In this document: positions 28,414 through 37,293 of the stretch, in pieces
Layout of the letters: the number at the start of each line of letters is the position of its first letter
Position numbering within the stretch: position 1 is the stretch's first letter
DNA from: Chloroherpetonaceae bacterium
GTDB lineage: Bacteria > Bacteroidota > Chlorobiia > Chlorobiales > Thermochlorobacteraceae
DNA: 64,000 nt
Assembly (NCBI GenBank): GCA_033763895.1
Contig: JANRJQ010000010.1
Span: 500,146 to 564,145, forward strand
Reading direction: 5' to 3'
Notes under the pieces: generated by a model
Told to the model about the DNA's origin: nothing
The model's input: the letters and a program-made list of their open reading frames with translations, nothing else
Database searches by the model: none
Program-made: the position numbers and the translations under genes

Positions 28414-29001
28414 TTACGAGACAGGTTTAACTCGGCTTCCGGGTTTCATTGCGGGGATTCTAGCCAAGCTTTCTGGTATTGAATCGTGAGGGTAAGCAAC
28501 CACATTCATTTTTAATAACGAATACTGATCTTTGGATAACACGACTGCACCGTTGCTACGATCAACTATAAAACCAACTCCAGCAACGATTCCGCCATAT
28601 TCTTCCACGAGTTTCATCACTTCGCGAACCGAGCCGCCGGTGGTAACCACATCTTCAACCACCAAAACGCGTTCTCTTTCTTGAATTTCAAATCCTCTTC
28701 TGAACTTCATCATTCCCTCCGTTCGCTCGGCAAATATGGTTCTTTTGCCAAGTTGTCTCCCCACTTCAGTTCCAACAACCACGCCTCCCAAAGCCGGAGA
28801 AGCCACAACATCAATTCCTTTTTCAAGAAAATGAGAAGCAATTGGTGTGCACAAAAGCGTGAGATAATTTGGATACTGAAGCACTTTTGCACATTGAAAA
28901 TAATTCGGGCTATGCAATCCTGAGGATAAGATAAAATGCCCTTCAAGCAGAGCACCGGTTTTTCTGAAAATCTCGAGAACTTCTGACTCGGAAGGCAACA
29001 T
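28414..29001 (-). CDS. pyrE: Orotate phosphoribosyltransferase
   Basis: PyrE joins orotate and PRPP to OMP in pyrimidine synthesis. The 195-residue protein has the PRPP-binding VLVVEDVVTTGGS near residue 110 and the region SGLHSPNYFQCAK, typical of the PyrE N-terminus, with ALGGVVVGTEVGRQLG in the core. I use ATG 29001; a TTG one codon earlier is also open. The length and the C-terminus (IPESLARIPAMKPGSRV) fit the roughly 190-residue class. It sits between def and trpF. Confidence 0.96.
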   Translation of the reverse strand: MLPSESEVLEIFRKTGALLEGHFILSSGLHSPNYFQCAKVLQYPNYLTLLCTPIASHFLEKGIDVVASPALGGVVVGTEVGRQLGKRTIFAERTEGMMKFRRGFEIQERERVLVVEDVVTTGGSVREVMKLVEEYGGIVAGVGFIVDRSNGAVVLSKDQYSLLKMNVVAYPHDSIPESLARIPAMKPGSRVKPVS

Positions 29002-29030
29002 CAATTTGTAAGTTAAAATTGAAAAAGAAT

Positions 29031-29585
29031 TTACACAGTCAGTGACTTTTCCGCTAATACATATTCTGCTTCTGCATCACCACGCAGGATTGCTTCAAGT
29101 TCATCTTTATGGGCTTTCTTCAATTTTGAATCGAGCTTTTCAACAAAGAGTTCACCATTCAAGTGATCCAGTTCGTGTTGAATCACGCGCGAAACCAACC
29201 CATCAAATTCTTCGATATGCTCATTAAAATTTTCATCACGATATTTGAGCTTAATTCGATCGGGCCGTGTGACGGTTTCACGAACACCCGGAATTGAGAG
29301 ACAGCCTTCTTCCATTGTAAATAATCCGTCTGCTTCTAAGATTTGTGGATTAATAAATACCATTGGTGGAATTTCTTCATACTTTTCAATGATCGAGACA
29401 TCGATAACAAGCAAACGAATAGAAACCCCGACTTGAGGGGCAGCTAAGCCGATTCCACTTGCTTGTTCCATTGTCTCAAACATATCCGTGATAAGTTTGC
29501 GGGTTTTTGCATCAACCCCTTTCAAGGGTTTAGCTGTCTTTTTTAAGACTTGATCGCCGTAGGTATAAATCGGAAGAATAGCCAT
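29031..29585 (-). CDS. def: Peptide deformylase
   Basis: Def removes the formyl group from nascent proteins. All three family motifs are present in 184 residues: GIGLAAPQVG, EEGCLSIPG with the metal-binding cysteine, and QHELDHLNG with the HExxH metal and catalytic residues. The C-terminal tail is short. The gene opens the def-pyrE-trpF group 184 bases after dnaB on the same strand. A candidate -7 element (TAACTTTG, minus strand, 29615-29608) sits about 23 bases before the ATG, but no matching upstream element was seen. Confidence 0.97.
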   Translation of the reverse strand: MAILPIYTYGDQVLKKTAKPLKGVDAKTRKLITDMFETMEQASGIGLAAPQVGVSIRLLVIDVSIIEKYEEIPPMVFINPQILEADGLFTMEEGCLSIPGVRETVTRPDRIKLKYRDENFNEHIEEFDGLVSRVIQHELDHLNGELFVEKLDSKLKKAHKDELEAILRGDAEAEYVLAEKSLTV

Positions 29586-29607
29586 AAAGAGTATAAATTA
29601 AATTTCT

Positions 29608-29615
29608 CAAAGTTA
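29608..29615 (-). promoter_or_regulatory. Candidate -7 element for def-pyrE-trpF
   Basis: TAACTTTG on the minus strand fits TAnnTTTG and would give a leader of about 15-18 bases for def. No TTG is placed 19-21 bases upstream, so the call is weak. Confidence 0.3.
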
Positions 29616-29769
29616 TTGAAGTCGATGAAATAATCATTGGTTCAAAAGACCTAAAATCGGTTTCGAAACTCAATAGGTGTCACGAAAAAAATCACTGTTT
29701 CCATTTTCTAAAAGTTAATCAATATTAACAGCCTTCGATTGCGAAGCGTTCTTTCGTTTGGTTCTAGTG

Positions 29770-31350
29770 TTAAAATGGCGCGTCATCCGGATTTAATCGA
29801 TTGTCAGGTAGCATTGGAGGTGTGCTTTGAATGATATCTTCAGCGGCTCGAGCTGATTTGAGTTCATCACGAGGGGAGAAATCGGATTTTGAATAGACGG
29901 AGGAAAGCGATTCAAATCGGCCGAACTGCCGCAGAAACTTCAATTTGACTTCACCGACCGGTCCATTGCGTTGCTTGAGAATATCAATGACAATGATGTC
30001 TTTGGTGGAACTACCGTCGGCGAAGGCTTGCATACCGTAGCTTTCGGGGCGAGAAAGCGCAATCACGACATCGGCATCTTGTTCGATACTCCCCGATTCG
30101 CGAAGGTCGGAGAGAAGCGGCTTCTTATCGCCTCCACGCTGCTCGATTGATCGATTGAGCTGTGCAAGTGCAATGACCGGAATTTCAAGTTCCTTTGCAA
30201 GTGCTTTAAGAGAACGAGAAATCTGCGCAATTTCTTGCTCCCGATTTGCTTTGTTATCCTTGACAGGTGTAACAAGTTGAAGATAGTCGATGATAATCAT
30301 CCCAATCTTCTTCTCCATTTTCATTCGGCGTGCTTTAGCAGCCATCTCGATTATTGAAATTCCGGGCGTATCATCGATATAAATTTCAGATTGTGAAAGT
30401 TTATCGATTTGTCCAGCGATTCGAGTCATATCGGCTGAAGATAACCGTGCGGTGCGAACAAGGGTTTGGTCGGTCATTGTTTCAGCACACAGCATTCTTT
30501 GAACAAGCTGCACTTCCGACATTTCGAGGCTAAAAAATAGCACAGGTTCTTTGCGTTCTACGGCAGCATTACGAGCAAATGCAAGCGCGAGTGCCGTTTT
30601 ACCCGTTGATGGGCGAGCGGCAATGATAATCATATCGGAGCGCTGAAAACCCGCCGTTAGGTTGTCAAGGTCTCTGAAACCCGAAGCCACACCGGTGTAA
30701 GTTTCCTTCCGTTTCTGTAAGTCTTCAATTTGCTTTACAACGACTTTCAGCAAAGTTTTCAAATCGGAAGCTTTCTTGCGAATCCCTGCCTGAGAAATCT
30801 TAAATACTTGTTGAGAGGCCTGTTCTATAAGATCAAAAACATCAAGCGATTGTTCGTATGCAACTTTTGCGATTTGAGAGGAGGTAACAATTAAGCTTCT
30901 GTAAAGATATTTTTCTTTTACGATGATGGCATAGTACTCTACATTAGCAGCCGTTGCGACTTTATTTGAAAGTTCGGCTAAGTAATAATAGCCTCCAATT
31001 CGTTCTAATTCTTCGCTACGCTTGAGCTCATCGCTTAGTGTGATGAGGTCAATGGCTTCACGGCGAGTATATAATCGAAGCATTGCTTTGTAAATGGTGT
31101 CATGCTTGATCTCATAAAAGATTCGATCTTCATTGTCGCCAAAAACATTGATAACCCGCTCAATGGCATCGCCTTGAATGAGAATACAACCTAAAACTTC
31201 TTGTTCAATATCAATGGCCGCCGGTGGCACACGCCCTTCCTTTGACCAATCGATATCTTCGCGAAACATTCCTCGCCGCGATTTCAAGAGTTTATCCAAC
31301 GGAAAGTTGGCACTCATATCTTGACTTTTATCGATAAATCCTTCTGACAT
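29770..31350 (-). CDS. dnaB: Replicative DNA helicase DnaB
   Basis: The 526-residue helicase unwinds DNA at the replication fork. The N-terminal domain (about 40-150) begins PPAAIDIEQEVLGCIL, as in typical DnaB; the linker region is near 185-210. The RecA-like domain has Walker A ARPSTGKTALAL, LFFSLEMSEVQLVQRML, Walker B MIIIDYLQLV and motif LADLRESGSIEQDADVV-like residues near the end (LLSDLRESGS). No intein or insertion is seen. It is preceded by the uracil-DNA glycosylase gene on the same strand (81 bases apart), which places a replication and a repair gene together. Confidence 0.97.
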   Translation of the reverse strand: MSEGFIDKSQDMSANFPLDKLLKSRRGMFREDIDWSKEGRVPPAAIDIEQEVLGCILIQGDAIERVINVFGDNEDRIFYEIKHDTIYKAMLRLYTRREAIDLITLSDELKRSEELERIGGYYYLAELSNKVATAANVEYYAIIVKEKYLYRSLIVTSSQIAKVAYEQSLDVFDLIEQASQQVFKISQAGIRKKASDLKTLLKVVVKQIEDLQKRKETYTGVASGFRDLDNLTAGFQRSDMIIIAARPSTGKTALALAFARNAAVERKEPVLFFSLEMSEVQLVQRMLCAETMTDQTLVRTARLSSADMTRIAGQIDKLSQSEIYIDDTPGISIIEMAAKARRMKMEKKIGMIIIDYLQLVTPVKDNKANREQEIAQISRSLKALAKELEIPVIALAQLNRSIEQRGGDKKPLLSDLRESGSIEQDADVVIALSRPESYGMQAFADGSSTKDIIVIDILKQRNGPVGEVKLKFLRQFGRFESLSSVYSKSDFSPRDELKSARAAEDIIQSTPPMLPDNRLNPDDAPF

Positions 31351-31431
31351 TCCTGCTTATCCATTCAATTTTAGACATCACTTCCACTAAAAATTCGAAC
31401 TACGCTTAAAAAGAACCCCCTTCTTTTAGAA

Positions 31432-32067
31432 TTAAAGGGCAGCATATTTTTCGTCATAAATTTTTCTTAAATACTTCATGTCCTCCCAACAAAGAGGTTT
31501 CCAATTGGGGTTGCGGAGCAACGCCGCGGGATGAAAGGTTACAATGACATCGAGCTCTTTCCAACGATGGATTTTTCCACGCATTGAAGACATAGAATGT
31601 GTGTTTTCCAAAAGCGTATTCGCAGATACTTTTCCCAAACACAAAATTATTTTTGGGCGGATTATTTCAATTTGACGAAAGAGGTGAGGAATACATGCGG
31701 CGATTTCATCTCGCTCAGGGTTTCGATTTTCCGGAGGGCGCGATTTAACAATATTTGCAATGTAAACATCACTTCTTTGGAAGCCTATGGACTCAAGTAT
31801 TTTATTCAAAAGCTGTCCTGAACGCCCAACAAAAGGTTTCCCTTGTTCGTCTTCGTCAGCGCCCGGAGCTTCACCAATCACAAGCAATTTTGCATTTTCA
31901 TTTCCATCACCAAATACATAATTCTTTCGTGTTGCCCCTAACCGACATTTTTGGCAATACTTTGTGGCTTCATAAAGCTCTTGAAGCGTTTGATACTTTG
32001 AAAACTCACTGTTTGACCCTTTTGAAGAAGGCTCAGGAACTAAACCGAATAAATCTATCTCTGACAT
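31432..32067 (-). CDS. Family 4 uracil-DNA glycosylase (iron-sulfur type)
   Basis: The enzyme removes uracil from DNA. Of about 211 residues from ATG 32067 (TTG 32079 is also open), the first part has the cysteine pair CQKCRLG, which with later cysteines (AACIPHL, ILCLGK) binds a 4Fe-4S cluster. Motif GEAPGADEDEQGKPFVGRSGQLL in pieces and VTFHPAALLRNP are diagnostic of the family 4 group, often found in thermophiles and in many bacteria. It is the first gene of a minus-strand run with dnaB. A terminator-like hairpin lies in its leader. Confidence 0.92.
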   Translation of the reverse strand: MSEIDLFGLVPEPSSKGSNSEFSKYQTLQELYEATKYCQKCRLGATRKNYVFGDGNENAKLLVIGEAPGADEDEQGKPFVGRSGQLLNKILESIGFQRSDVYIANIVKSRPPENRNPERDEIAACIPHLFRQIEIIRPKIILCLGKVSANTLLENTHSMSSMRGKIHRWKELDVIVTFHPAALLRNPNWKPLCWEDMKYLRKIYDEKYAAL

Positions 32068-32106
32068 GAATGACAACAATTTCTAAATCATAGGAGAAAG
32101 AGGATG

Positions 32107-32129
32107 AAAAAAGCCGCGATATCAGCGGC
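32107..32129 (-). terminator. Intrinsic terminator-like hairpin in the leader of the udg gene
   Basis: On the minus strand GCCGC, a 7-base loop TGATATC, GCGGC and six T residues form a textbook small terminator. It lies 40 bases upstream of the udg start and no minus-strand gene precedes it for over 2 kb, so it may be an attenuator or the end of a short RNA. Confidence 0.5.
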
Positions 32130-32214
32130 ATATTGGAAAGATAGCCTATTTGAGGAAAAATTTAGAATTCTTTTTCTTTATCAAAACAAAAGAAGAAAGT
32201 CGTTCCAAATTTTC

Positions 32215-32222
32215 TAAATTTG
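32215..32222 (+). promoter_or_regulatory. Candidate -7 element for nuoJ
   Basis: TAAATTTG fits TAnnTTTG and lies 49 bases before the nuoJ ATG. The upstream TTG element is missing, so this is tentative. Confidence 0.3.
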
Positions 32223-32270
32223 CGACTTCTTGATTAAAGTTAAATAAGTTACTCAAATTCGAAGTCATCG

Positions 32271-32807
32271 ATGGATTTGCTATCAGTTTCCTTTTTACTG
32301 TTTGCCTATTTAGGAGCACAAGTTATTGTCGCTACGATTGGAACAGTTTGGGCAAAAAACCCCGTTACAAGCGCACTTTTTTTGGTACTTAACTTCTTTT
32401 CGCTCGGTGGGCTTTACCTATTGCTCGAGGCACAATTCATTGCTGTTGTTCAGGTTATTGTTTATGCCGGTGCAATTATGGTTCTCTTTTTATTTACCAT
32501 AATGCTTCTAAATTTAAATGATGATCGATCGTTAAGAGAAAAGTTTGACCTGAAAAAGGGGTTTGCCGTACTTCTTTCGATTTCATTGCTCCTTGAGCTT
32601 GGGTATATTCTTTCATTAAAGATTACTTTACCGAAGTCTCCTGATCCTTTGTTAGGTTCTCAACTAGGGGAGGCAAAAACAATCGGAAAAGCGTTACTAA
32701 CAGATTTTTTATTTCCATTTGAGGTGATTTCTGTTCTATTACTTCTCGCCGTGATTGGGGCAATCGTCTTATCAAAGAAAAATTTTCCTGAAGAAATCAC
32801 GCCATAA
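32271..32807 (+). CDS. nuoJ: NADH-quinone oxidoreductase subunit J (isolated gene)
   Basis: The 178-residue protein has five hydrophobic segments and the NuoJ pattern: KNPVTSALFLVLNFFSLGGLYLLLEAQFIAVVQVIVYAGAIMVLFLFTIMLLN, read in overlapping pieces, is the family hallmark, with the broken helix TM3 containing YAGAIMVL. It would be part of the membrane arm of complex I, next to NuoK and NuoN. The length is normal. What is odd is that no other nuo gene is in the window: nuoK usually follows nuoJ, but here a lipoprotein gene follows after about 60 bases. It could be a displaced subunit gene or an extra copy. Confidence 0.93.
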   Translation: MDLLSVSFLLFAYLGAQVIVATIGTVWAKNPVTSALFLVLNFFSLGGLYLLLEAQFIAVVQVIVYAGAIMVLFLFTIMLLNLNDDRSLREKFDLKKGFAVLLSISLLLELGYILSLKITLPKSPDPLLGSQLGEAKTIGKALLTDFLFPFEVISVLLLLAVIGAIVLSKKNFPEEITP

Positions 32808-32870
32808 AATATTTTTATGCGATATCGGGATTAAGCTAATTTTATATACTAAATCAACATTTTGATTCAA

Positions 32871-33449
32871 ATGCGCGTACTTACTTTTTTGTCATTCGTG
32901 AGTCTAATTGCCATTGCCTCTGCTTGCGGGCCAAATGCCGTACAAAAGAAATTGATTGAACAAATCACCATTGTTCAAAAATCGCTTGAAGATAACTTGA
33001 CTGCTTTAGAAGCAAATTCAGAGTACTTAGTCAAAGAGCAAGCTGAATTTGAGGCTACCGGTAAAACGCTTCGTAAGAAACTAGGAAAAGCAGATTCACT
33101 TTACTCTGTTTTGCTTAAGGCTCACGGAAAAGTAGCGGAAGGTCTTAAAGAAAAAACCGATAAACTGAAAAGCATTAATGATGAATACAAGTCGTTCGTT
33201 GAGAAACTAAATGCGCCGGTTAGTTTTACATTTGATGTACGTGAAATTGAAAAGGATTACGCGCTTCTCAAAACTGAGCAAGAGAAACTTTCTGAAGAAG
33301 CAAAACCCGCAATGTCTGAGCACGAAAGGCTTGAGGAGCAAATGAAAGCCCGATTATTAGAAATCGAAACATCTTTGGCTTCAGTCAATTCCCCGGTGTC
33401 GAATGCGGCTTCGGCCAAATCGTCCGCACCAAAGAAGACAAAACCGTAA
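32871..33449 (+). CDS. Coiled-coil lipoprotein of unknown function
   Basis: Read from ATG 32871 the protein has about 192 residues: a hydrophobic leader ending in the lipobox AIASAC, then a long helical region with heptad-like spacing (VQKKLIEQITIVQKSLEDNL and on to about residue 150), broken once at APVSFTFDV. The C-terminal tail is rich in Ser, Ala, Pro and Lys. It is likely an outer-membrane or periplasmic-face lipoprotein with an extended coiled coil, similar in shape to Lpp-like or YgdI-like proteins, but no family was recognised. It follows nuoJ by 63 bases. Confidence 0.65.
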   Translation: MRVLTFLSFVSLIAIASACGPNAVQKKLIEQITIVQKSLEDNLTALEANSEYLVKEQAEFEATGKTLRKKLGKADSLYSVLLKAHGKVAEGLKEKTDKLKSINDEYKSFVEKLNAPVSFTFDVREIEKDYALLKTEQEKLSEEAKPAMSEHERLEEQMKARLLEIETSLASVNSPVSNAASAKSSAPKKTKP

Positions 33450-33585
33450 AACAAAGCGGAAAAATTGTCTTTTTTCTTGCAAATTGTCTTTGGCAGAGAT
33501 TAATCAGGTTTAATCGCAAAATATGCGGATTTCTTCCGTATAGGCGGTTTCTCCCTTGAAAACAGCTTTCTGGGAGGAAGCAAGT

Positions 33586-34572
33586 ATGAATGTATTAGTA
33601 ACCGGTGCTTCCGGATTTATTGGAGCAAATGTTGCTCGCAAACTCGTTGAAAAAAAGTTTCCCGTTACACTTCTTGTTAGAGAAAAATCAAATCTCCAAG
33701 CAGTTGATGATATTTTAGACAAGGTTACCCTTCGCTACGGCGATGTGACCGACCGTAAATCGATTTTTGAAGCGATGGAGGGGATAACCAATGTTTATCA
33801 TTGTGCAGGAAAAGCACATATCGGCGGAGGAAAAGATAGACAGCTATATGCAATCAATGTTGAAGGGACTCGAAATGTCTTAGAAGCAGCTATGCATGAA
33901 GAAGTCAAAAAAGTGGTTTATACCAGTTCTGTTTCTGCAATTGGAATAACCGGAACTAAAGAGCCGGCCGATGAAAATCAAGATTGGAACTTGGATGAAC
34001 TCAATGTCACTTACTTCAAAACCAAACACTTGGCAGAAAACGAAGTAAAAGTCGCGGTTGATCAAGGGTTGGATTGTGTTATTGTGAATCCAAGCTATGT
34101 TTTTGGTGAGTGGGATGTCAATTTTAATGCAGGTCGGTTAATTAAGGATTTATACTTTCATAAGATTCCGGTTTATCCTACCGGTGGCATCAATGTGGCT
34201 GATGTACAAAATGTCGTAAACGGTCATTTAGTTGCAATGGAAGGGGGCTTAAAAGGAGAGCGATATATTCTTGGAGGAGAGAATCTTACCTATAAAGAAG
34301 TATTTGATACCATTTGCAGAATAGTGAAAGCGCCTCGTGTTTGGCTACCACTATACAAAAGCTTGGTTCGTTTGTTTGTAAATCTCACGGCCGATATGAG
34401 AATCCACAGAAAGATTAGTGCGCTTGCAAATCGCGAAATTTTGGAATCCTCTTCAAAATATTTTTATTACTCATCCAAAAAGGCCTACTCTACACTCGCT
34501 TATCAACGCACACCGTTTGATGAAAGTATCTTTAGGACTTTTAATTGGTATAAAGAAAAAGGATTGTTGTAG
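33586..34572 (+). CDS. NAD-dependent epimerase/dehydratase (dihydroflavonol reductase-like)
   Basis: From ATG 33586 the extended SDR has about 328 residues. The NAD(P)-binding GASGFIGANV is at residues 7-16, the catalytic YFKTK gives YxxxK, and the substrate region begins at VNPSYVFGEWD. The layout resembles dihydroflavonol-4-reductase-like proteins and the hopanoid-associated sugar epimerase HpnA, but no hopanoid gene is adjacent, so the substrate is open. GGGAGG about 9 bases upstream is a good ribosome binding site and decides this start over an in-frame TTG at 33556. A terminator follows. Confidence 0.85.
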   Translation: MNVLVTGASGFIGANVARKLVEKKFPVTLLVREKSNLQAVDDILDKVTLRYGDVTDRKSIFEAMEGITNVYHCAGKAHIGGGKDRQLYAINVEGTRNVLEAAMHEEVKKVVYTSSVSAIGITGTKEPADENQDWNLDELNVTYFKTKHLAENEVKVAVDQGLDCVIVNPSYVFGEWDVNFNAGRLIKDLYFHKIPVYPTGGINVADVQNVVNGHLVAMEGGLKGERYILGGENLTYKEVFDTICRIVKAPRVWLPLYKSLVRLFVNLTADMRIHRKISALANREILESSSKYFYYSSKKAYSTLAYQRTPFDESIFRTFNWYKEKGLL

Positions 34573-34603
34573 ATGAATTTAACCATTTTCAAAAGTCTCT
34601 TCT

Positions 34604-34633
34604 AAAAGCCTTTGCCTCACAAAGGCTTTTTTA
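34604..34633. terminator. Intrinsic terminator between epimerase and penicillin acylase-family genes
   Basis: AAAAGCCTTTG (34604-34614) pairs with CAAAGGCTTTT (34620-34630) around CCTCA, with a following T-tract. It can serve both convergent genes. Confidence 0.85.
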
Positions 34634-34639
34634 TTTTCC

Positions 34640-37246
34640 TTATTCCTCTTTTGGAATAAGGAATGTGCTTGGGTAATCGGTATCAAATATCAGAAGGGGG
34701 TTTGTTGGAACGGATTTTAACTTTCCCTGAAGCCAAAGCGGCATCTGGTCTCTGTAATATTTGCTTAACGGGTGACCTGAGTTTCCGCCCGGAATAATCG
34801 AGAAATAAGAATCCGTTATGCTGAAATCGATGACCCTTCTTCCACTTGCCCCTAATGATTGTGAAGCAGAAAGTAAGGTGTTTTGAATTGGTAAGGGTTC
34901 AGAAAATCGATATTCACCGTTATTGATGGTAGTTGAATGACCACCGGTTTCAAAAGGTCCGATGTTAAAGATATTCTCGGGGGCTTTGCTTGAATTTTTC
35001 TTTCGAAGGCTCGATCCAAGAAGATGTGGAAGGGTGAGTTTATGAATTTTTCCCCATCGCCATTCTGTTTCATCAGTGCCTAAGTTTTTTTTCAAAATCA
35101 AAACGGCTTCAGAGAAACTTTTTCGAATAATATCATCTCTCGTTTCTAAGGCAGCGGTTTGACGATTATCGAACAAAGGGTGAAATGTCACTTGATCAAC
35201 CGCAACACTATCAATAACGATTGAAGTTACCGTTGAATCTTTCATCATTCGTTGAATCACCCGAATCGGTGCGTTCACTAAGGCGAGATATTCAGAAAGG
35301 AGTTCATCGCCCAATTCGTCTTGAAAAGTATTGATAAGGAGTTGTCTATAAAATTGGGCATAGATTGTTGCTGCGATAGATGTTTGTTCAAATCCAAAAT
35401 GCCAATTTTTGAGATACTCGAAAGCGGTTTGAGTAGATGGGTCAAGAGTGGATTCGACCGCACGCAAAACATAAGGAATGAGCTCTTTTGCGGAAGGAGA
35501 AATGAGGTCGTTTTGAATATTTTGGAATTCTTCTGTTGAAAAATCATGTTGCGAATTCAAAAGTTCTGCAATGCGTTCGGCTCGGCTTGAGGGCTCCCAA
35601 AGTGAAGAGATGTAGTATGGATAATTGCTCTTGGTTGGTTTCTGATTTGCAGTAACAATTAACCCTGAATTTGGGTTATAAATATGAGGCAAGTTTGAAA
35701 AGGGAATAGATCCTTGCCAAGCGTCGATTGGGTTTGTGGCACTTCGCAATCGAAAACCCACTTGGTCTGTTCTTATCGGAATAATCCCTGCAGCTTGATA
35801 ACCAATATTGCCGGAAGAATCGGCATAAACAAAATTTTGAGCAGGCATTCCAAAAGTTGTAAGAGCAGATTTGAAGTCATTCCAATCTGAAGACTTCATA
35901 ATTCTATAAAGTGATCCGATTTCATCGGTTAATGTAGACCCTGTCCAAAGCATCGAAATCATATAATTATCAAGAATTGGGGATTGTAGGGTAGGGTTCA
36001 TTGAATTTCTTTCAGGTCTGAAGGTTACTCCGTTTGAAGTGATAAAATATCGATGCGAGATACTCGCCGCATTTTTGATTTTAATTTCTTCAACAATCTC
36101 TTGAGTTAGAAGTGGATTCTTGAATTCACTTGGGTCGAGATGAAGAAAAAAGTCGCAATCATCTGCCATTAAATTGGTCATTCCCCAAGCTATCGAAGGT
36201 GTTTTCCCAAATATGATTGTAGGGATTCCGGGCAAAGAAAAACCGGCAACATTGATTTTTGAGTTTGGCGAATAGAGATGCATCTCATACCACCGCGCCG
36301 GAGCGGTAAATCCTAAATGCGGGTCGTTGGCAAGCATTGCTTTTCCAGATTTTGACTTCGAAGGGCTCACGACCCACGCATTACTTCCCAAATGAGAACC
36401 AAAACTGCCAAAAAGAAGCCTGAATTCGGTATCAATTTTTTTTAACTCAATGAGTTGAGAAATCACTTTTGACTTTTGAAAAGCAGGTCGTTTTTTTGAT
36501 TTGTTATTTGTCGAATCAAATAATGAAACAACTTGGGCGGTTTGTAAAGAATCAAGAATTGAATTGCGATAATCTTCATACTCGGGGTAAAATAGCATTG
36601 CTGATTTTACCCCAAGTTTAGAGGCAATTTCAGCTAAAACAATATCAATGTGCCAACTGAGATTCAACTCCCAACCCATTAATCGAAGAATTTCAAGGGT
36701 ATTTTGCGGTCTCCAATATTCAGGTGTATAACCTAATAGTTCAAATTCTAAAGGTAGGCGCTCTTCACCGGAATGAATTTTTTGAAGGTAAGCATTTACT
36801 CCATCGCAATAAGCCTGAATGATGCGTCGAGTCGATTCTTTAAGTGGGCTTGAACGAGAAAACCACAAGGAATCAGCAATTCGTCTTAACCCCACCGTCC
36901 TAAAAAATTTATCAAGCGAAACCGTTTCTTCTCCATAGATTTCAGAGAGTCTTCCTTCTGAGGCCATTCGTTGAGATTCCATTTGCCATAGGCGTTCACG
37001 GGCGTGAGTGAAACCTTGCGAAAAAAACAAATCATGTTCAGAATCGGCAAGTATATGTGCAACTGCGAAGTCGTCGTAAGTAATTTGAACGGTGGATTCA
37101 AGCTCTCCTTTATTGATCTCGAAGCGGGAGGAATAATCATGAACCGAGCTTTTCATGATACGTATGAAAAACCAAGTCATTGAAATTAAAAGAAGGACTG
37201 CCGTAAGGGTTATGCCATTAAAGAGTTGTTTTCGGGCGCGCTGCAT
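34640..37246 (-). CDS. Penicillin acylase-family (Ntn) amidase
   Basis: The 868-residue precursor has an N-terminal membrane segment (about residues 12-31) and the layout of S45 enzymes: alpha part, linker, and a beta part that starts at the autocatalytic Ser. The cleavage site reads GSHLGSNAWVV, so Ser289 (counted from the alternative start one codon earlier) becomes the nucleophile. NDPHLG and GLPGIPTIIFGKTPSIAWG follow, as in acyl-homoserine lactone acylases and penicillin G acylase. It cleaves amide-linked acyl groups in the periplasm; the natural substrate is unknown. It is separated from the upstream response regulator by a terminator. Quorum quenching is one possibility only. Confidence 0.9.
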   Translation of the reverse strand: MQRARKQLFNGITLTAVLLLISMTWFFIRIMKSSVHDYSSRFEINKGELESTVQITYDDFAVAHILADSEHDLFFSQGFTHARERLWQMESQRMASEGRLSEIYGEETVSLDKFFRTVGLRRIADSLWFSRSSPLKESTRRIIQAYCDGVNAYLQKIHSGEERLPLEFELLGYTPEYWRPQNTLEILRLMGWELNLSWHIDIVLAEIASKLGVKSAMLFYPEYEDYRNSILDSLQTAQVVSLFDSTNNKSKKRPAFQKSKVISQLIELKKIDTEFRLLFGSFGSHLGSNAWVVSPSKSKSGKAMLANDPHLGFTAPARWYEMHLYSPNSKINVAGFSLPGIPTIIFGKTPSIAWGMTNLMADDCDFFLHLDPSEFKNPLLTQEIVEEIKIKNAASISHRYFITSNGVTFRPERNSMNPTLQSPILDNYMISMLWTGSTLTDEIGSLYRIMKSSDWNDFKSALTTFGMPAQNFVYADSSGNIGYQAAGIIPIRTDQVGFRLRSATNPIDAWQGSIPFSNLPHIYNPNSGLIVTANQKPTKSNYPYYISSLWEPSSRAERIAELLNSQHDFSTEEFQNIQNDLISPSAKELIPYVLRAVESTLDPSTQTAFEYLKNWHFGFEQTSIAATIYAQFYRQLLINTFQDELGDELLSEYLALVNAPIRVIQRMMKDSTVTSIVIDSVAVDQVTFHPLFDNRQTAALETRDDIIRKSFSEAVLILKKNLGTDETEWRWGKIHKLTLPHLLGSSLRKKNSSKAPENIFNIGPFETGGHSTTINNGEYRFSEPLPIQNTLLSASQSLGASGRRVIDFSITDSYFSIIPGGNSGHPLSKYYRDQMPLWLQGKLKSVPTNPLLIFDTDYPSTFLIPKEE

Positions 37247-37250
37247 CAAG

Positions 37251-37280
37251 AAAAAAGTAAAGCCTGAGAATTCTCAGGCT
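37251..37280 (-). terminator. Perfect 20-base palindromic terminator of the kinase/response-regulator operon
   Basis: AGCCTGAGAATTCTCAGGCT (37261-37280) is a perfect palindrome and is followed on the minus strand by TTACTTTTTT. It ends the two-gene signalling operon and lies immediately before the start of the acylase gene. Confidence 0.75.
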
Positions 37281-37293
37281 GTGAATGAGTGAA

